A stretch of DNA of 64,000 nt from Rhizobium sp. NXC24 (GTDB lineage Bacteria > Pseudomonadota > Alphaproteobacteria > Rhizobiales > Rhizobiaceae): the NCBI RefSeq assembly GCF_002944315.1, contig NZ_CP024311.1, forward strand, positions 4,036,501 through 4,100,500, read 5' to 3'. Shown piece after piece: positions 26,927 through 36,379 of this stretch (position 1 is the first letter of the stretch; each line of letters starts with the position of its first letter). The notes beneath the pieces are model-generated. The model saw only the letters and a program-made list of their open reading frames with translations, was not told the origin of the DNA and searched no databases. Position numbers and translations under genes: made by a program.

Positions 26927-27855
26927 TGGCCGCTCTCCTTCGGATCGAGCGCATCCCGCAAACCGTCGCCGAGCAGGTTGAAGCCCAGGCTGACGATCAG
27001 GATGGCGATACCCGGCATTGCCGCCACCCACCATTGATCGAGATAGTATTTGAACCCGGTGGCAATCATCGCGCCCCATTCCGGCAGAGGGGGCTGTGCG
27101 CCCAGGCCGAGGAAACCGAGACCCGCCGCCGTCAGAATAACGCCGGCCATATCGAGCGTGACACGCACGATCACCGAGGAGATGCAGAGCGGCATGATAT
27201 GGCGGAAGACGATACGGATCGGCGAGGCGCCCATGAGTTGCACGGCAGCGATATAATCGGAGCGCCGCACCGTCATCGTCTCAGCCCGCGCCAGGCGCGC
27301 ATAGGGCGGCCAGGAGGTGATGGCGATCGCAATGATGGCATTCTCGATGCCGGGGCCGAGCGCGCCGGCAAAAGCGAGCGCCAGCACCAACTTCGGAAAG
27401 GCAAGGAAGATATCGGTGATACGCATCAGCACGGTGTCGATCCAGCCACCTGCATAGCCAGCTATCATACCGATAAACAGCCCGAGCGGCGCCGAAATGA
27501 TCGCGACGAGAACAACGATATAGAGGGTCCATCGCGACCCATAGATCAAACGGGACAGGATATCGCGCCCGAGATTGTCGGTACCGAGAAGATAGCCGCC
27601 GGTCCCGGGCGGCTTCAGATAGGCATTGGTGAGATCCCCAATACTCGGCGGATAGGGGGCGATAACATTGGCAAATGCCGCCACAAGAATGAGGACGACA
27701 ATGATCAGCAATCCGAGAACCGCCAGCCGATTGGCGGAAAATTGCCGCCATGTGACATAGGCACGTCCGAGGCTCGCTTGCCGGCGCGACTGCGGCCGAT
27801 CCGACAGCAGCCAGTCACGCCAGCCAGGTTGCGTGGTCTCAGCGGTCGCCGTCAT
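26923..27855 (-). CDS. Dipeptide/oligopeptide ABC transporter permease (DppC-type)
   Basis: A 310-residue inner-membrane protein with an N-terminal helix plus five more, as in DppC/OppC. Features: LLGTDNLGRDILSRLIYGSR after the first periplasmic loop and the EAA-type coupling loop YIAAVQLMGASPIRIVFRHI. Overlaps both neighbours by four bases (ATGA at each junction). Confidence 0.9.
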   Translation of the reverse strand: MTATAETTQPGWRDWLLSDRPQSRRQASLGRAYVTWRQFSANRLAVLGLLIIVVLILVAAFANVIAPYPPSIGDLTNAYLKPPGTGGYLLGTDNLGRDILSRLIYGSRWTLYIVVLVAIISAPLGLFIGMIAGYAGGWIDTVLMRITDIFLAFPKLVLALAFAGALGPGIENAIIAIAITSWPPYARLARAETMTVRRSDYIAAVQLMGASPIRIVFRHIMPLCISSVIVRVTLDMAGVILTAAGLGFLGLGAQPPLPEWGAMIATGFKYYLDQWWVAAMPGIAILIVSLGFNLLGDGLRDALDPKESGQ

Positions 27856-28898
27856 TTGCGTCGCGTCCTTGGATCGAGAGTGCGGTAAAGCAGGTCGGAG
27901 AGCAGGTTAATCCCGATGAAGGCTGTACCGACGACGACAGTTCCGCCGAGCACGGCGTTCATATCGGCGTTCTGCAGCGAGCTGGTGATGTAGAAACCGA
28001 TGCCCGGCCAGGAGAACACGATCTCCGTCAGCACCGAACCTTCCAGCAATCCGGCATAGGAGAGCGCGATCACCGTGATCAGCGGCACGGCGGCGCTGCG
28101 CAGCGCATGTCCCCAGATCACCCGCGTTTCCGAAAGCCCCTTGGCGCGGGCCGCGACGATATATTCCTGGCCGAGTTCGTTCAGCATGAAACTGCGCGTC
28201 ATCCGGCTGATATAGGCAAGCGAGAAGTAGCCGAGCAGCGAGGCCGGCAGAATGATGTGGCGGAATGCATCCCAGAACACATCCCATTGCCCCTGCATGG
28301 CGCTGTCGATCAGATAAAAGCCGGTGATCGGCGTGAAGGTATATTCGAAGGCGATGTCGATGCGCCCGGGATAGGCCACCCAGCCCAGCTTGGCATAAAA
28401 GATGACGAGCGACACCATGGCCAGCCAGAATACCGGCACCGAATAGCCGACGAGGCCGATGACGCGGACGATCTGGTCGATGAAGCTGTTGCGGCGCACG
28501 GCGGCAAGCACGCCGAAGGGAATTCCGAAGATCGCGCCGATGATCGTACCAACGGTCGCAAGCTCCATCGTCGCCGGAAAAACGCGCCGGATATCGTCCA
28601 TCACCGGATTGGTCGTCAGCACGGATGTGCCGAAATCGCCGGTCAGGGCACTCAGTAGATAATAATAGAACTGCAGATAGAGCGGCTGATCGAGATGCAT
28701 TTCACGGCGCAGGCGCTCCAGCACCTGCGTAGGTGCATGGTCACCGGCAATCGCCAATGCCGGATCGATCGGGATGACGCGCCCGATGAAGAAAGTGACG
28801 GCGAGAAGGCCGAGATAGGTCGTGACCGCCACGACCAGGAAGCGCAGAACGCCCATCAGAATGGGCGCGGCACGGCCCTTTTTGGGCCGCACCTCCAT
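27852..28898 (-). CDS. Dipeptide/oligopeptide ABC transporter permease (DppB-type)
   Basis: A 348-residue inner-membrane permease with six predicted helices. DppB marks: a first helix followed by a long periplasmic loop with RREMHLDQPLYLQFYYYL, and the coupling loop EYIVAARAKGLSETRVIWGH. ATG 28898 is taken over TTG 28919 because ATG is stronger and ACGGA lies upstream. Forms the channel with the DppC-type partner. Confidence 0.88.
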   Translation of the reverse strand: MEVRPKKGRAAPILMGVLRFLVVAVTTYLGLLAVTFFIGRVIPIDPALAIAGDHAPTQVLERLRREMHLDQPLYLQFYYYLLSALTGDFGTSVLTTNPVMDDIRRVFPATMELATVGTIIGAIFGIPFGVLAAVRRNSFIDQIVRVIGLVGYSVPVFWLAMVSLVIFYAKLGWVAYPGRIDIAFEYTFTPITGFYLIDSAMQGQWDVFWDAFRHIILPASLLGYFSLAYISRMTRSFMLNELGQEYIVAARAKGLSETRVIWGHALRSAAVPLITVIALSYAGLLEGSVLTEIVFSWPGIGFYITSSLQNADMNAVLGGTVVVGTAFIGINLLSDLLYRTLDPRTRRK

Positions 28899-28940
28899 TT
28901 TCCGTTCGACAGTGCTCAAAGAACCAGTCCTATCGGACCA

Positions 28941-30581
28941 TCACTTCGACACGGGCCAGACAAAATTGGTGTCGAAGCTCGGGCCGAGCTTGAAGTCCTT
29001 CACATCCTTGCGATAGCCGGCGACTTCCGTCTGCTGGAAGAGGAAGACGAAGGGGCTGGCATCCAGATACTTCTTCTGGATCTCCTGATACATGGCGCCG
29101 CGCTTGGCAGCGTCGACCTCGAACAGGGCAGCCTTTGTCTCCTTGTCGAGTTCAGGTGTCGTCCAGTCGTTGCGCCAGGCGAGCGTCTTGTTGGTGCCGG
29201 CGTCGGAGTTGTCGGGATTGTTCGTGAACGTATCGGCATTGGAATGGGGATCCCAATAGTCATTGCCCCAGTTGCCGAAATAGATGTCGTGGTTACGGGC
29301 GCGATACTTGGTCAGCTTCTGCTTGCCATCGCCGGGGATGATCTCGACCTTGATCCCGGCCTGGCCGAGCGTCTGCTGGATCGAGGTGGCAACGCCCGTA
29401 TCCGGCTCGATGCTGCGCACGTCCATCGTCACGGAGAAACCGTTCGGCAGGCCGGCCTTGGCAAGCAGGTCCTTGGCCTTGGCAACATCAAGCTTGAACG
29501 GATTTTCATCCAAGGAGCCAAGCATGCCCTTCGGCTCGAAGGTCTGATGGATTTCGCCTATGCCCTTGATAAGCGTCTTGCTGATGGCGTCATAGTCCAC
29601 CAGGTATTTGAACGCCTGCTGCACTTCCGGCTTGGCGAGGTTCGGGTTCTTCTGGTTGAGGCTGACGTAATAGATCGTGCCCTTCGGCGCATTGGTGGAG
29701 GTAAGTTCAGCGTTCTTCTCGATGGCCGCGAGGTCGGTCGGCGACAGGTTGCGGGCAACGTCGATGTCGCCATTCTCCAGCGCCAGGCGCTGCGCCGAGC
29801 TTTCCTTCATGAAGCGGTAGATGACGCGCGCAAGCTTCGGCTTTTCACCGTAATAATTGTCGTTGCGCTCCAGAACGACAGCCTGGTTGGCGCGCCATTC
29901 GCGCAGCTTGAACGGACCGGAGCCGGCATAGCCGGTCTTTAGCCAGCCATTGCCGAAATCGTTGTCGTATTTGTTGTCGGCCGACGGCGTCACCGGTTTG
30001 ACGTGCTCCATAACCAGCTTCTTGTCGACCACTTCCGCAACCGTCGCTGTCAGGCAGTTCAGCACGAAGCTCGGCGCATAGGGCTTGTCGACGGTGAAGG
30101 TGAAGGTGCTCGGATCCGTAGCCTTAGCCTTTTCCGTGACGTTGTCGCCGGTCAGGCCGAACTGGGTGAGGATGAAAGCGGGGCTCTTGTTGAGCTTGAC
30201 GACGCGCTCGAAGGACCAGGCGACGTCATCGGCGGTGATCGGATTGCCCGATGCGAATTTGAGGCCGGGCTTCAGCTTGAACGTATAGGTCAGGTGATCG
30301 TCGGAGACCGACCAGCTCTCGGCAAGATCGCCCTGGATCTTGGAGGTATCGTTGATATCGAGGCGAACGAGCAGGCTGTAGCTGTTGCCGGTAACCTCGG
30401 CGGCGGAGAGTTCGTAGGCTTCGGCCGGGTCCATGCTGAGAATGTCGTCGAAGGCGAAACCTTCAACCAGCGTATCCTTCGGCGTTGTCGCGAAAGCGCT
30501 CGGCACAGCCATCGTCAAAAGCGTGAGAGCCGCACCGGCCGAAAGGGCGCGAAAGTTGCGGTTCATCTTGATCATCATCAT
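28941..30581 (-). CDS. Peptide ABC transporter, periplasmic binding protein (SBP_bac_5)
   Basis: A 546-residue DppA/OppA-family lipid-free binding protein with a signal peptide (about 1-31; cleavage near PSAFA). Family segments include LDPAEAYELSAAEVTGNSY near the N-terminus, LAESWSVSDDHLTYTFKLKPG and TADDVAWSFERV. Delivers peptides to the two permeases. ATG 30581 has AAGGGA upstream; MMMIKM leaves other close ATG choices. Lies between the dipeptidase and permease genes in one minus-strand operon. Confidence 0.9.
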   Translation of the reverse strand: MMMIKMNRNFRALSAGAALTLLTMAVPSAFATTPKDTLVEGFAFDDILSMDPAEAYELSAAEVTGNSYSLLVRLDINDTSKIQGDLAESWSVSDDHLTYTFKLKPGLKFASGNPITADDVAWSFERVVKLNKSPAFILTQFGLTGDNVTEKAKATDPSTFTFTVDKPYAPSFVLNCLTATVAEVVDKKLVMEHVKPVTPSADNKYDNDFGNGWLKTGYAGSGPFKLREWRANQAVVLERNDNYYGEKPKLARVIYRFMKESSAQRLALENGDIDVARNLSPTDLAAIEKNAELTSTNAPKGTIYYVSLNQKNPNLAKPEVQQAFKYLVDYDAISKTLIKGIGEIHQTFEPKGMLGSLDENPFKLDVAKAKDLLAKAGLPNGFSVTMDVRSIEPDTGVATSIQQTLGQAGIKVEIIPGDGKQKLTKYRARNHDIYFGNWGNDYWDPHSNADTFTNNPDNSDAGTNKTLAWRNDWTTPELDKETKAALFEVDAAKRGAMYQEIQKKYLDASPFVFLFQQTEVAGYRKDVKDFKLGPSFDTNFVWPVSK

Positions 30582-30618
30582 GTTTTCGTTCCCTTATTTT
30601 AGCTTTTATTACTATCAA

Positions 30619-31686
30619 TCACGCACGCGACTTGCTGCTCTCTCCCCAAGCAGAAGCCAGGATACGAAGCCAGTTCTCCCTGCATAGCTTCACAAGATCG
30701 GCTTCAGCATAGCCAACGTTCCTGAGCGCAGCAATCAGCTTTTGGTTGCCTGCAGCGTCGCCGATTTCTTCCGGAATCGTCGCTCCGTCGAAGTCCGATC
30801 CGAGGCCGACGCAATCGATGCCGACACGGCTGACGAGGTGGTCGACATGGCGAACCAACACCTCGATCCGGGTGTTGGCATCCGAGCGGCCGTCCTCGCG
30901 CAGCATGGCCGTCGCATAGTTCAAACCGACGATGCCGCGGCTCTCCCTGATGGCGTCGAGCTGCTTGTCGGTGAGATTGCGGGCGACGGGGGTGAGCGCA
31001 TGCGCGTTGGAATGGCTGGCGACCAGCGGCTGATCCGATGTCTTCGCCACATCCCAGAAGCCTTTCTCGGTGATATGGGCAAGGTCGATGACGATGCCGA
31101 GCCGATTGCACTCGCGCACCAGCGCAAAACCAGCATCGGTGAGGCCCGGCCCGGTATCGGGCGAGCTCGGATAGGCGAAGGGTACGCCATGGGCAAAGAC
31201 GTTATTGCGGCTCCAGACGGGGCCGAGCGAGCGCAGGCCGGCCGCATAGAAGGTTTCGAGCGCGACGAGATCGGCGTCGATGGCCTCGCAGCCCTCCATG
31301 TGCATCACCGCGGCGAAGATGCCCTTTTCCATGCAGTCGCGGATTTCGGCGGTCGAGCGGCAAAGCTTCCAGACGCCGGCGCGATCGAGCTTGAGGGCGA
31401 TCGCCGCCATTTCAAGCGCGATATCGAGCGACGACGCCCGCTCCAGCGGCGGCGAGAGCGGTGTTGCATAATGGCCGTTGCGATCGGGATCGGCGAAGAC
31501 GAGATTGCCGGAGGGGATATAGATGGCGCAGAGGCCGCCGCCCAGCCCACCGGCCTTGGCGCGGGGCGCATCGATATGGCCAGTCGATATTCCATCCCTG
31601 AACTCGGCGACCGGATCAGTTCCTTCGCGGGCATGATTCCAGAGTCTCAGTAGAACGTCGTTATGGCCATCAAATACGGATTGCAT
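30619..31686 (-). CDS. Membrane dipeptidase, peptidase family M19
   Basis: A 355-residue zinc dipeptidase of the renal dipeptidase family. Metal ligands are visible: H8 and D10 in FDGHND, the bridging Glu in HMEGCEAI, His in IDLAHI and SHSNAH, and Asp in GSDFDG. Hydrolyses dipeptides, including D-containing ones in some relatives. No signal peptide, so it is probably cytosolic and cuts what the adjoining transporter imports. First gene of the operon, 37 bases before the binding protein; AGGATAG precedes ATG 31686. Confidence 0.9.
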   Translation of the reverse strand: MQSVFDGHNDVLLRLWNHAREGTDPVAEFRDGISTGHIDAPRAKAGGLGGGLCAIYIPSGNLVFADPDRNGHYATPLSPPLERASSLDIALEMAAIALKLDRAGVWKLCRSTAEIRDCMEKGIFAAVMHMEGCEAIDADLVALETFYAAGLRSLGPVWSRNNVFAHGVPFAYPSSPDTGPGLTDAGFALVRECNRLGIVIDLAHITEKGFWDVAKTSDQPLVASHSNAHALTPVARNLTDKQLDAIRESRGIVGLNYATAMLREDGRSDANTRIEVLVRHVDHLVSRVGIDCVGLGSDFDGATIPEEIGDAAGNQKLIAALRNVGYAEADLVKLCRENWLRILASAWGESSKSRA

Positions 31687-31807
31687 TGTCTATCCTGGAT
31701 AATGCGCTCGGACGAGCGGCGGGAAGCGGCCAGAATAGAAAAGATGGCAGGATTCGCCATACCTAAATGAAAAAAATCTGCATTAGCATAGAATGTCGCA
31801 GCAAACG

Positions 31808-31833
31808 AAAAAGGCGGGGCCAAAACCCCGCCT
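31808..31833 (-). terminator. Intrinsic terminator of the inositol ABC operon
   Basis: Perfect 8-bp stem (31812-31819 with 31826-31833), 6-base loop, then a run of T on the minus strand (31812-31808). Twenty-nine bases after the permease stop, separating it from the dipeptide operon. Confidence 0.85.
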
Positions 31834-31861
31834 CGAGATATCAGACGAAACCTTGGCCGCT

Positions 31862-32887
31862 TCAGTGTTTGACCCGCTTCTTCTGGCGGTAGACGTCGAT
31901 TGCGACGGCGGCGACGATGATGATGCCCTTGGCGATTTCCTGATAGTAGGCGTCGACGTTCAGGAAGGTGAATCCCGAGATCATCACGCCGAGGATAACC
32001 GTACCAATGATCGTGCCGGTAATGCGTCCGACACCGCCCGTGAGCGAGGTGCCGCCGATGACGGCAGCGGCGATCGCATCCAACTCGTAGGTTACACCCA
32101 TGCCAGCCTGCGCCGTCTGGACGCGGGCGGCGGTGATGATGCCGGCAAGCCCGGCCAGAAGTCCGGCAATCGCATAGACCTTTACCAGATGTGCCTCGAC
32201 ATTGATGCCGGAGACGCGTGCTGCCTGCACATTGGCGCCGATCGCATAGGTGAACTTGCCGTAGCGCGTGTAGCGCAGCACGATATGGAAGATCAGCGCG
32301 ACAAGCAGGAAGACGACGACGGGCCAGATGCCGGTGCCGATAAAATTGAACTGATCGGTGAGGCCGGAGACCGGTTGCCCCTTCGTGTACAATTTCGACA
32401 GGCCGCGGGCCGATACCATCATGCCAAGCGTCGCGATGAACGGCGGAATCTTGGTTTTCGTGATGAGCTGGCCGTTGACGTAACCGGCGGCAAGGCCGAT
32501 CAGCAGGCCGATGCCGATCGGAACGAAAAACGGCATATCGGTCAGCGCTGGATAAAGCGCCCGCGCCCAGGTCGAGGACTGTGCGAAGCTCGCCGCCACC
32601 ATGGCGGTCAACCCGACGACGGAGCCCGATGAAAGATCGATGCCGCCGGTGATGATGACCTGCGTGACCCCGACCGAGATGATGCCGATCACGGAAACCT
32701 GCAGGATCATGATCTTCAGGCGCTGCACATTGAGCAGAAAGCTCTGACCGACGAAGATCCAGCCGAGGATTTCGCACAGGAGCGCAATGCCGATCAGCAC
32801 CAGGAAGATGCCGAGTTCCGGCGGGACGCGGCGGCGCCTGGGACGCGTCACTGACGGTGCGGTCGCCTCTGCAACTTTGCTAACCAT
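31862..32887 (-). CDS. iatP: Inositol/rhizopine-type sugar ABC transporter permease
   Basis: A 341-residue RbsC-family permease with eight to ten membrane helices; ITGGIDLSSGSVVGLTAMV and IPPFIATLGMM are family hallmarks, and VKVYAIAGLLAGLAGII lies in the later part. GGGAGG precedes ATG 32887. Third gene after binding protein and ATPase, the same order as ibpA-iatA-iatP of Caulobacter. The inositol assignment rests on the operator sites at 35616-35783 and the binding-protein type rather than on this protein. Confidence 0.75.
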   Translation of the reverse strand: MVSKVAEATAPSVTRPRRRRVPPELGIFLVLIGIALLCEILGWIFVGQSFLLNVQRLKIMILQVSVIGIISVGVTQVIITGGIDLSSGSVVGLTAMVAASFAQSSTWARALYPALTDMPFFVPIGIGLLIGLAAGYVNGQLITKTKIPPFIATLGMMVSARGLSKLYTKGQPVSGLTDQFNFIGTGIWPVVVFLLVALIFHIVLRYTRYGKFTYAIGANVQAARVSGINVEAHLVKVYAIAGLLAGLAGIITAARVQTAQAGMGVTYELDAIAAAVIGGTSLTGGVGRITGTIIGTVILGVMISGFTFLNVDAYYQEIAKGIIIVAAVAIDVYRQKKRVKH

Positions 32888-32919
32888 GGTTCAGTCCTCC
32901 CTTGCGATGATTGGCGGCG

Positions 32920-34461
<1,542 letters not shown>

Positions 34462-34492
34462 CTTTTCCCTCCCGGGAGCTGTCGGAATTTGG

Positions 34493-34518
34493 GGATGCGG
34501 GCTGTTGCGCCCGCATCC
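34493..34518 (-). terminator. Intra-operon hairpin between ibpA and iatA
   Basis: Perfect 10-bp stem (34493-34502 with 34509-34518) with a six-base loop, 19 bases after the ibpA stop. A second small repeat (34523-34529 with 34534-34540) overlaps the stop codon. No T-run. As in the amino-acid operon, it probably raises binding-protein message over the membrane components. Confidence 0.6.
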
Positions 34519-34536
34519 GTCGCTAACAGCGCTCTG

Positions 34537-35466
34537 TTAGTTCTTCTTGACGAAGTCCTTGACGTTCTGGGGCGTCACGAGCTGGAAGGGAATATAGACC
34601 TTCTTGTCGACCTTATCACCCTTGGCAAGCTTCAGCGCGGCATCGACCGCACCCTTGCCCTGACCGGCTGCGTCCTGGAAAACGGTGACGTCGAGGTCGC
34701 CGGCCTGCATGGCCGCCAAGGCGTCCTGCGTGGCGTCGACACCGCCGATGACAACCTTATCCATCGACTTTCCGGCTGCCTTCAGCGCCTGAATGGCACC
34801 GATCGCCATTTCGTCATTGTTGGAAATGACGGCATCGAATTCCAAACCGCTGGAGAGCCAGTTGGTCATCAGGTCGGAGCCCTGGGTACGCTGCCAGTTG
34901 GCAGTCTGTTCCTGAACGATCTGGATGCCCTTGCATTCGTCGGTGGCGAGAACGTCATGCACGTCCTTGGTACGCATGCGGGCTGCCTGGTTCGACAGTT
35001 CGCCCATCATGACGACGGCCTTGCCCTTGCCCTTCAGCAGGCGGCAAACTTCCTTGGCTTCCAGCGTGCCGGATTCCTGCTCGTTGGAAGCGACGAAAGC
35101 CTGTTTATCCGGCAGGCTGTCGACGTTTGCCGGTTCGCGGTTGACGTAGATCAGCGGAATTTTCGCATCAGCAGCGAGCTTCGACATGGCAGCCGTGGCA
35201 TCCGTGTCGACCGGGTTTACGATGATGGCATCGACCTTACTGGCGATGAAATTCTGGATTTGGCTCTGCTGCTTGGCGACGTCGTTCTGGGCGTCTTCGA
35301 CCTGCAGCGTCACACCCTTCATCGTCTTGGCATAGTCCTGCATGCCGTTGCGCAGAACGGTCAGGAAGTTGTCGTCGAACAGCGCCATCGACACGCCGAT
35401 GTTTTCGGCATGGGCCGCAGTCGACAGCAGAAGCGCCATCGCGGAGCCCAGAATGAGTTTTCTCAT
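34537..35466 (-). CDS. ibpA: Inositol/rhizopine-type sugar ABC transporter, periplasmic binding protein
   Basis: A 309-residue Peripla_BP_4 protein with signal peptide (about 1-20; MRKLILGSAMALLLSTAAHA). Mature start NIGVSMALFDDNFLTVLRNG and segments IIVNPVDTDATAAMSK and SNNDEMAIGAIQALKAAG resemble rhizobial inositol and rhizopine (MocB-like) binding proteins as I recall them. ATG 35466 has GGGAGG at good distance; a longer frame to 35592 is rejected because it precedes the signal peptide. GGAA-N6-TTCC operator copies upstream support myo-inositol or a relative as ligand. First gene of the operon. Confidence 0.72.
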   Translation of the reverse strand: MRKLILGSAMALLLSTAAHAENIGVSMALFDDNFLTVLRNGMQDYAKTMKGVTLQVEDAQNDVAKQQSQIQNFIASKVDAIIVNPVDTDATAAMSKLAADAKIPLIYVNREPANVDSLPDKQAFVASNEQESGTLEAKEVCRLLKGKGKAVVMMGELSNQAARMRTKDVHDVLATDECKGIQIVQEQTANWQRTQGSDLMTNWLSSGLEFDAVISNNDEMAIGAIQALKAAGKSMDKVVIGGVDATQDALAAMQAGDLDVTVFQDAAGQGKGAVDAALKLAKGDKVDKKVYIPFQLVTPQNVKDFVKKN

Positions 35467-35615
35467 GATTTTTCCTCCCAATTGCGGTGTCCGGCCACAC
35501 CCCTCCTGAACGCCGGAGCCCTCGGTTTCGACCGCAGGGCCAACAATCCCGAGCTGCCATCTCCCATAACGGCACCTCAAAAAACGGAACAAACAAACCG
35601 TAAAATCCCATCTTC

Positions 35616-35650
35616 GGAATATTTATTCCATTTTTCCGTAAAAACGTCAA
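35616..35650 (-). promoter_or_regulatory. Predicted ibpA promoter overlapped by a GGAA-N6-TTCC operator
   Basis: Minus strand: -35 TTGACG (35650-35645), 17-base spacer, -10 AATAAA (35627-35622), start near 35615. GGAA-TATTTA-TTCC occupies 35616-35629, covering the -10 box and start point, as expected of a repressor site. The IolR motif reported for Caulobacter inositol genes has, as I recall, this same GGAA-N6-TTCC form. Confidence 0.6.
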
Positions 35651-35763
35651 CACTATTTTGTAGCCGCGCCGACGGAACCGGCGATCGACGCGCGATAGGG
35701 AATTTTTGGCCCAAAAAGGCTGTAAAAGCTGACGATCGAGCATACATGTGGGCCGCTCACCCT

Positions 35764-35783
35764 GATGGAACGGACATTCCATC
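35764..35783. promoter_or_regulatory. Second GGAA-N6-TTCC operator copy
   Basis: GATGGAA-CGGACA-TTCCATC, perfect 7-bp arms with a 6-base spacer, about 150 bases upstream of the ibpA promoter and 69 bases before the DUF1993 start. It could act in repression by looping or influence the divergent gene. The remainder of 35467-35851 shows no other feature. Confidence 0.55.
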
Positions 35784-35851
35784 GACACTCGAATGACGTA
35801 AAATACCGTCGACCTCAGGCCGAAGCCACCGACTGACAATGGAGAACCAGC

Positions 35852-36361
35852 ATGCCCTCGATGTACCGCTTCTCAGTCCCCGTCTTTCAACGCGGCCTCG
35901 CGAATCTTGCGACCTATCTCGACGCGATCGAGGCCTATGCGGCGGAAAACGGCACCGATCCGAACGAACTTGTCGGCGCACGCCTCATTGACGACATGCT
36001 GCCGCTCTCCGGCCAATTTCAACGCGCCACCGACAGCGCCAAACTCGCTATCGCCCGGCTGACGGGCATTGACGCGCCGCGCTTCGAAGACAACGAAACC
36101 ACCGTTGCAGAGCTGCGCGAACGCGTGAAGAAGACGGAGGATTTCCTGGCGACGATCACGCCGGAGACGATGCAAGGCACCGAGAGCCGCGAAGTGACGA
36201 TCGCGCCCGGCGGAAACAAGATCGTGTTCAGCGGCGAGGATTATCTCGCAAGCTTCGCTCTGCCGAACTTCTTCTTCCACGTCACCACAGTGCACGACAT
36301 TCTGCGCAGCCGCGGGCTGCCGGTCGGCAAGATGACCTATCTCGGCCCGTTTGCCCGATAG
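35852..36361 (+). CDS. DUF1993 family protein
   Basis: A 169-residue cytosolic protein matching the DUF1993 family: N-terminal YRFSVPVFQRGLANLATYLD, a central GARLIDDMLPLSGQFQRATD, and C-terminal FALPNFFFHVTTVHDILRSR. The fold is a DinB-like four-helix bundle; biochemical function is unknown. GGAG lies ten bases before ATG 35852. Divergent from ibpA, convergent with the hydrolase gene, and followed at once by a terminator. Confidence 0.8.
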   Translation: MPSMYRFSVPVFQRGLANLATYLDAIEAYAAENGTDPNELVGARLIDDMLPLSGQFQRATDSAKLAIARLTGIDAPRFEDNETTVAELRERVKKTEDFLATITPETMQGTESREVTIAPGGNKIVFSGEDYLASFALPNFFFHVTTVHDILRSRGLPVGKMTYLGPFAR

Positions 36362-36379
36362 CCTGCTATTTAAGCTGGA

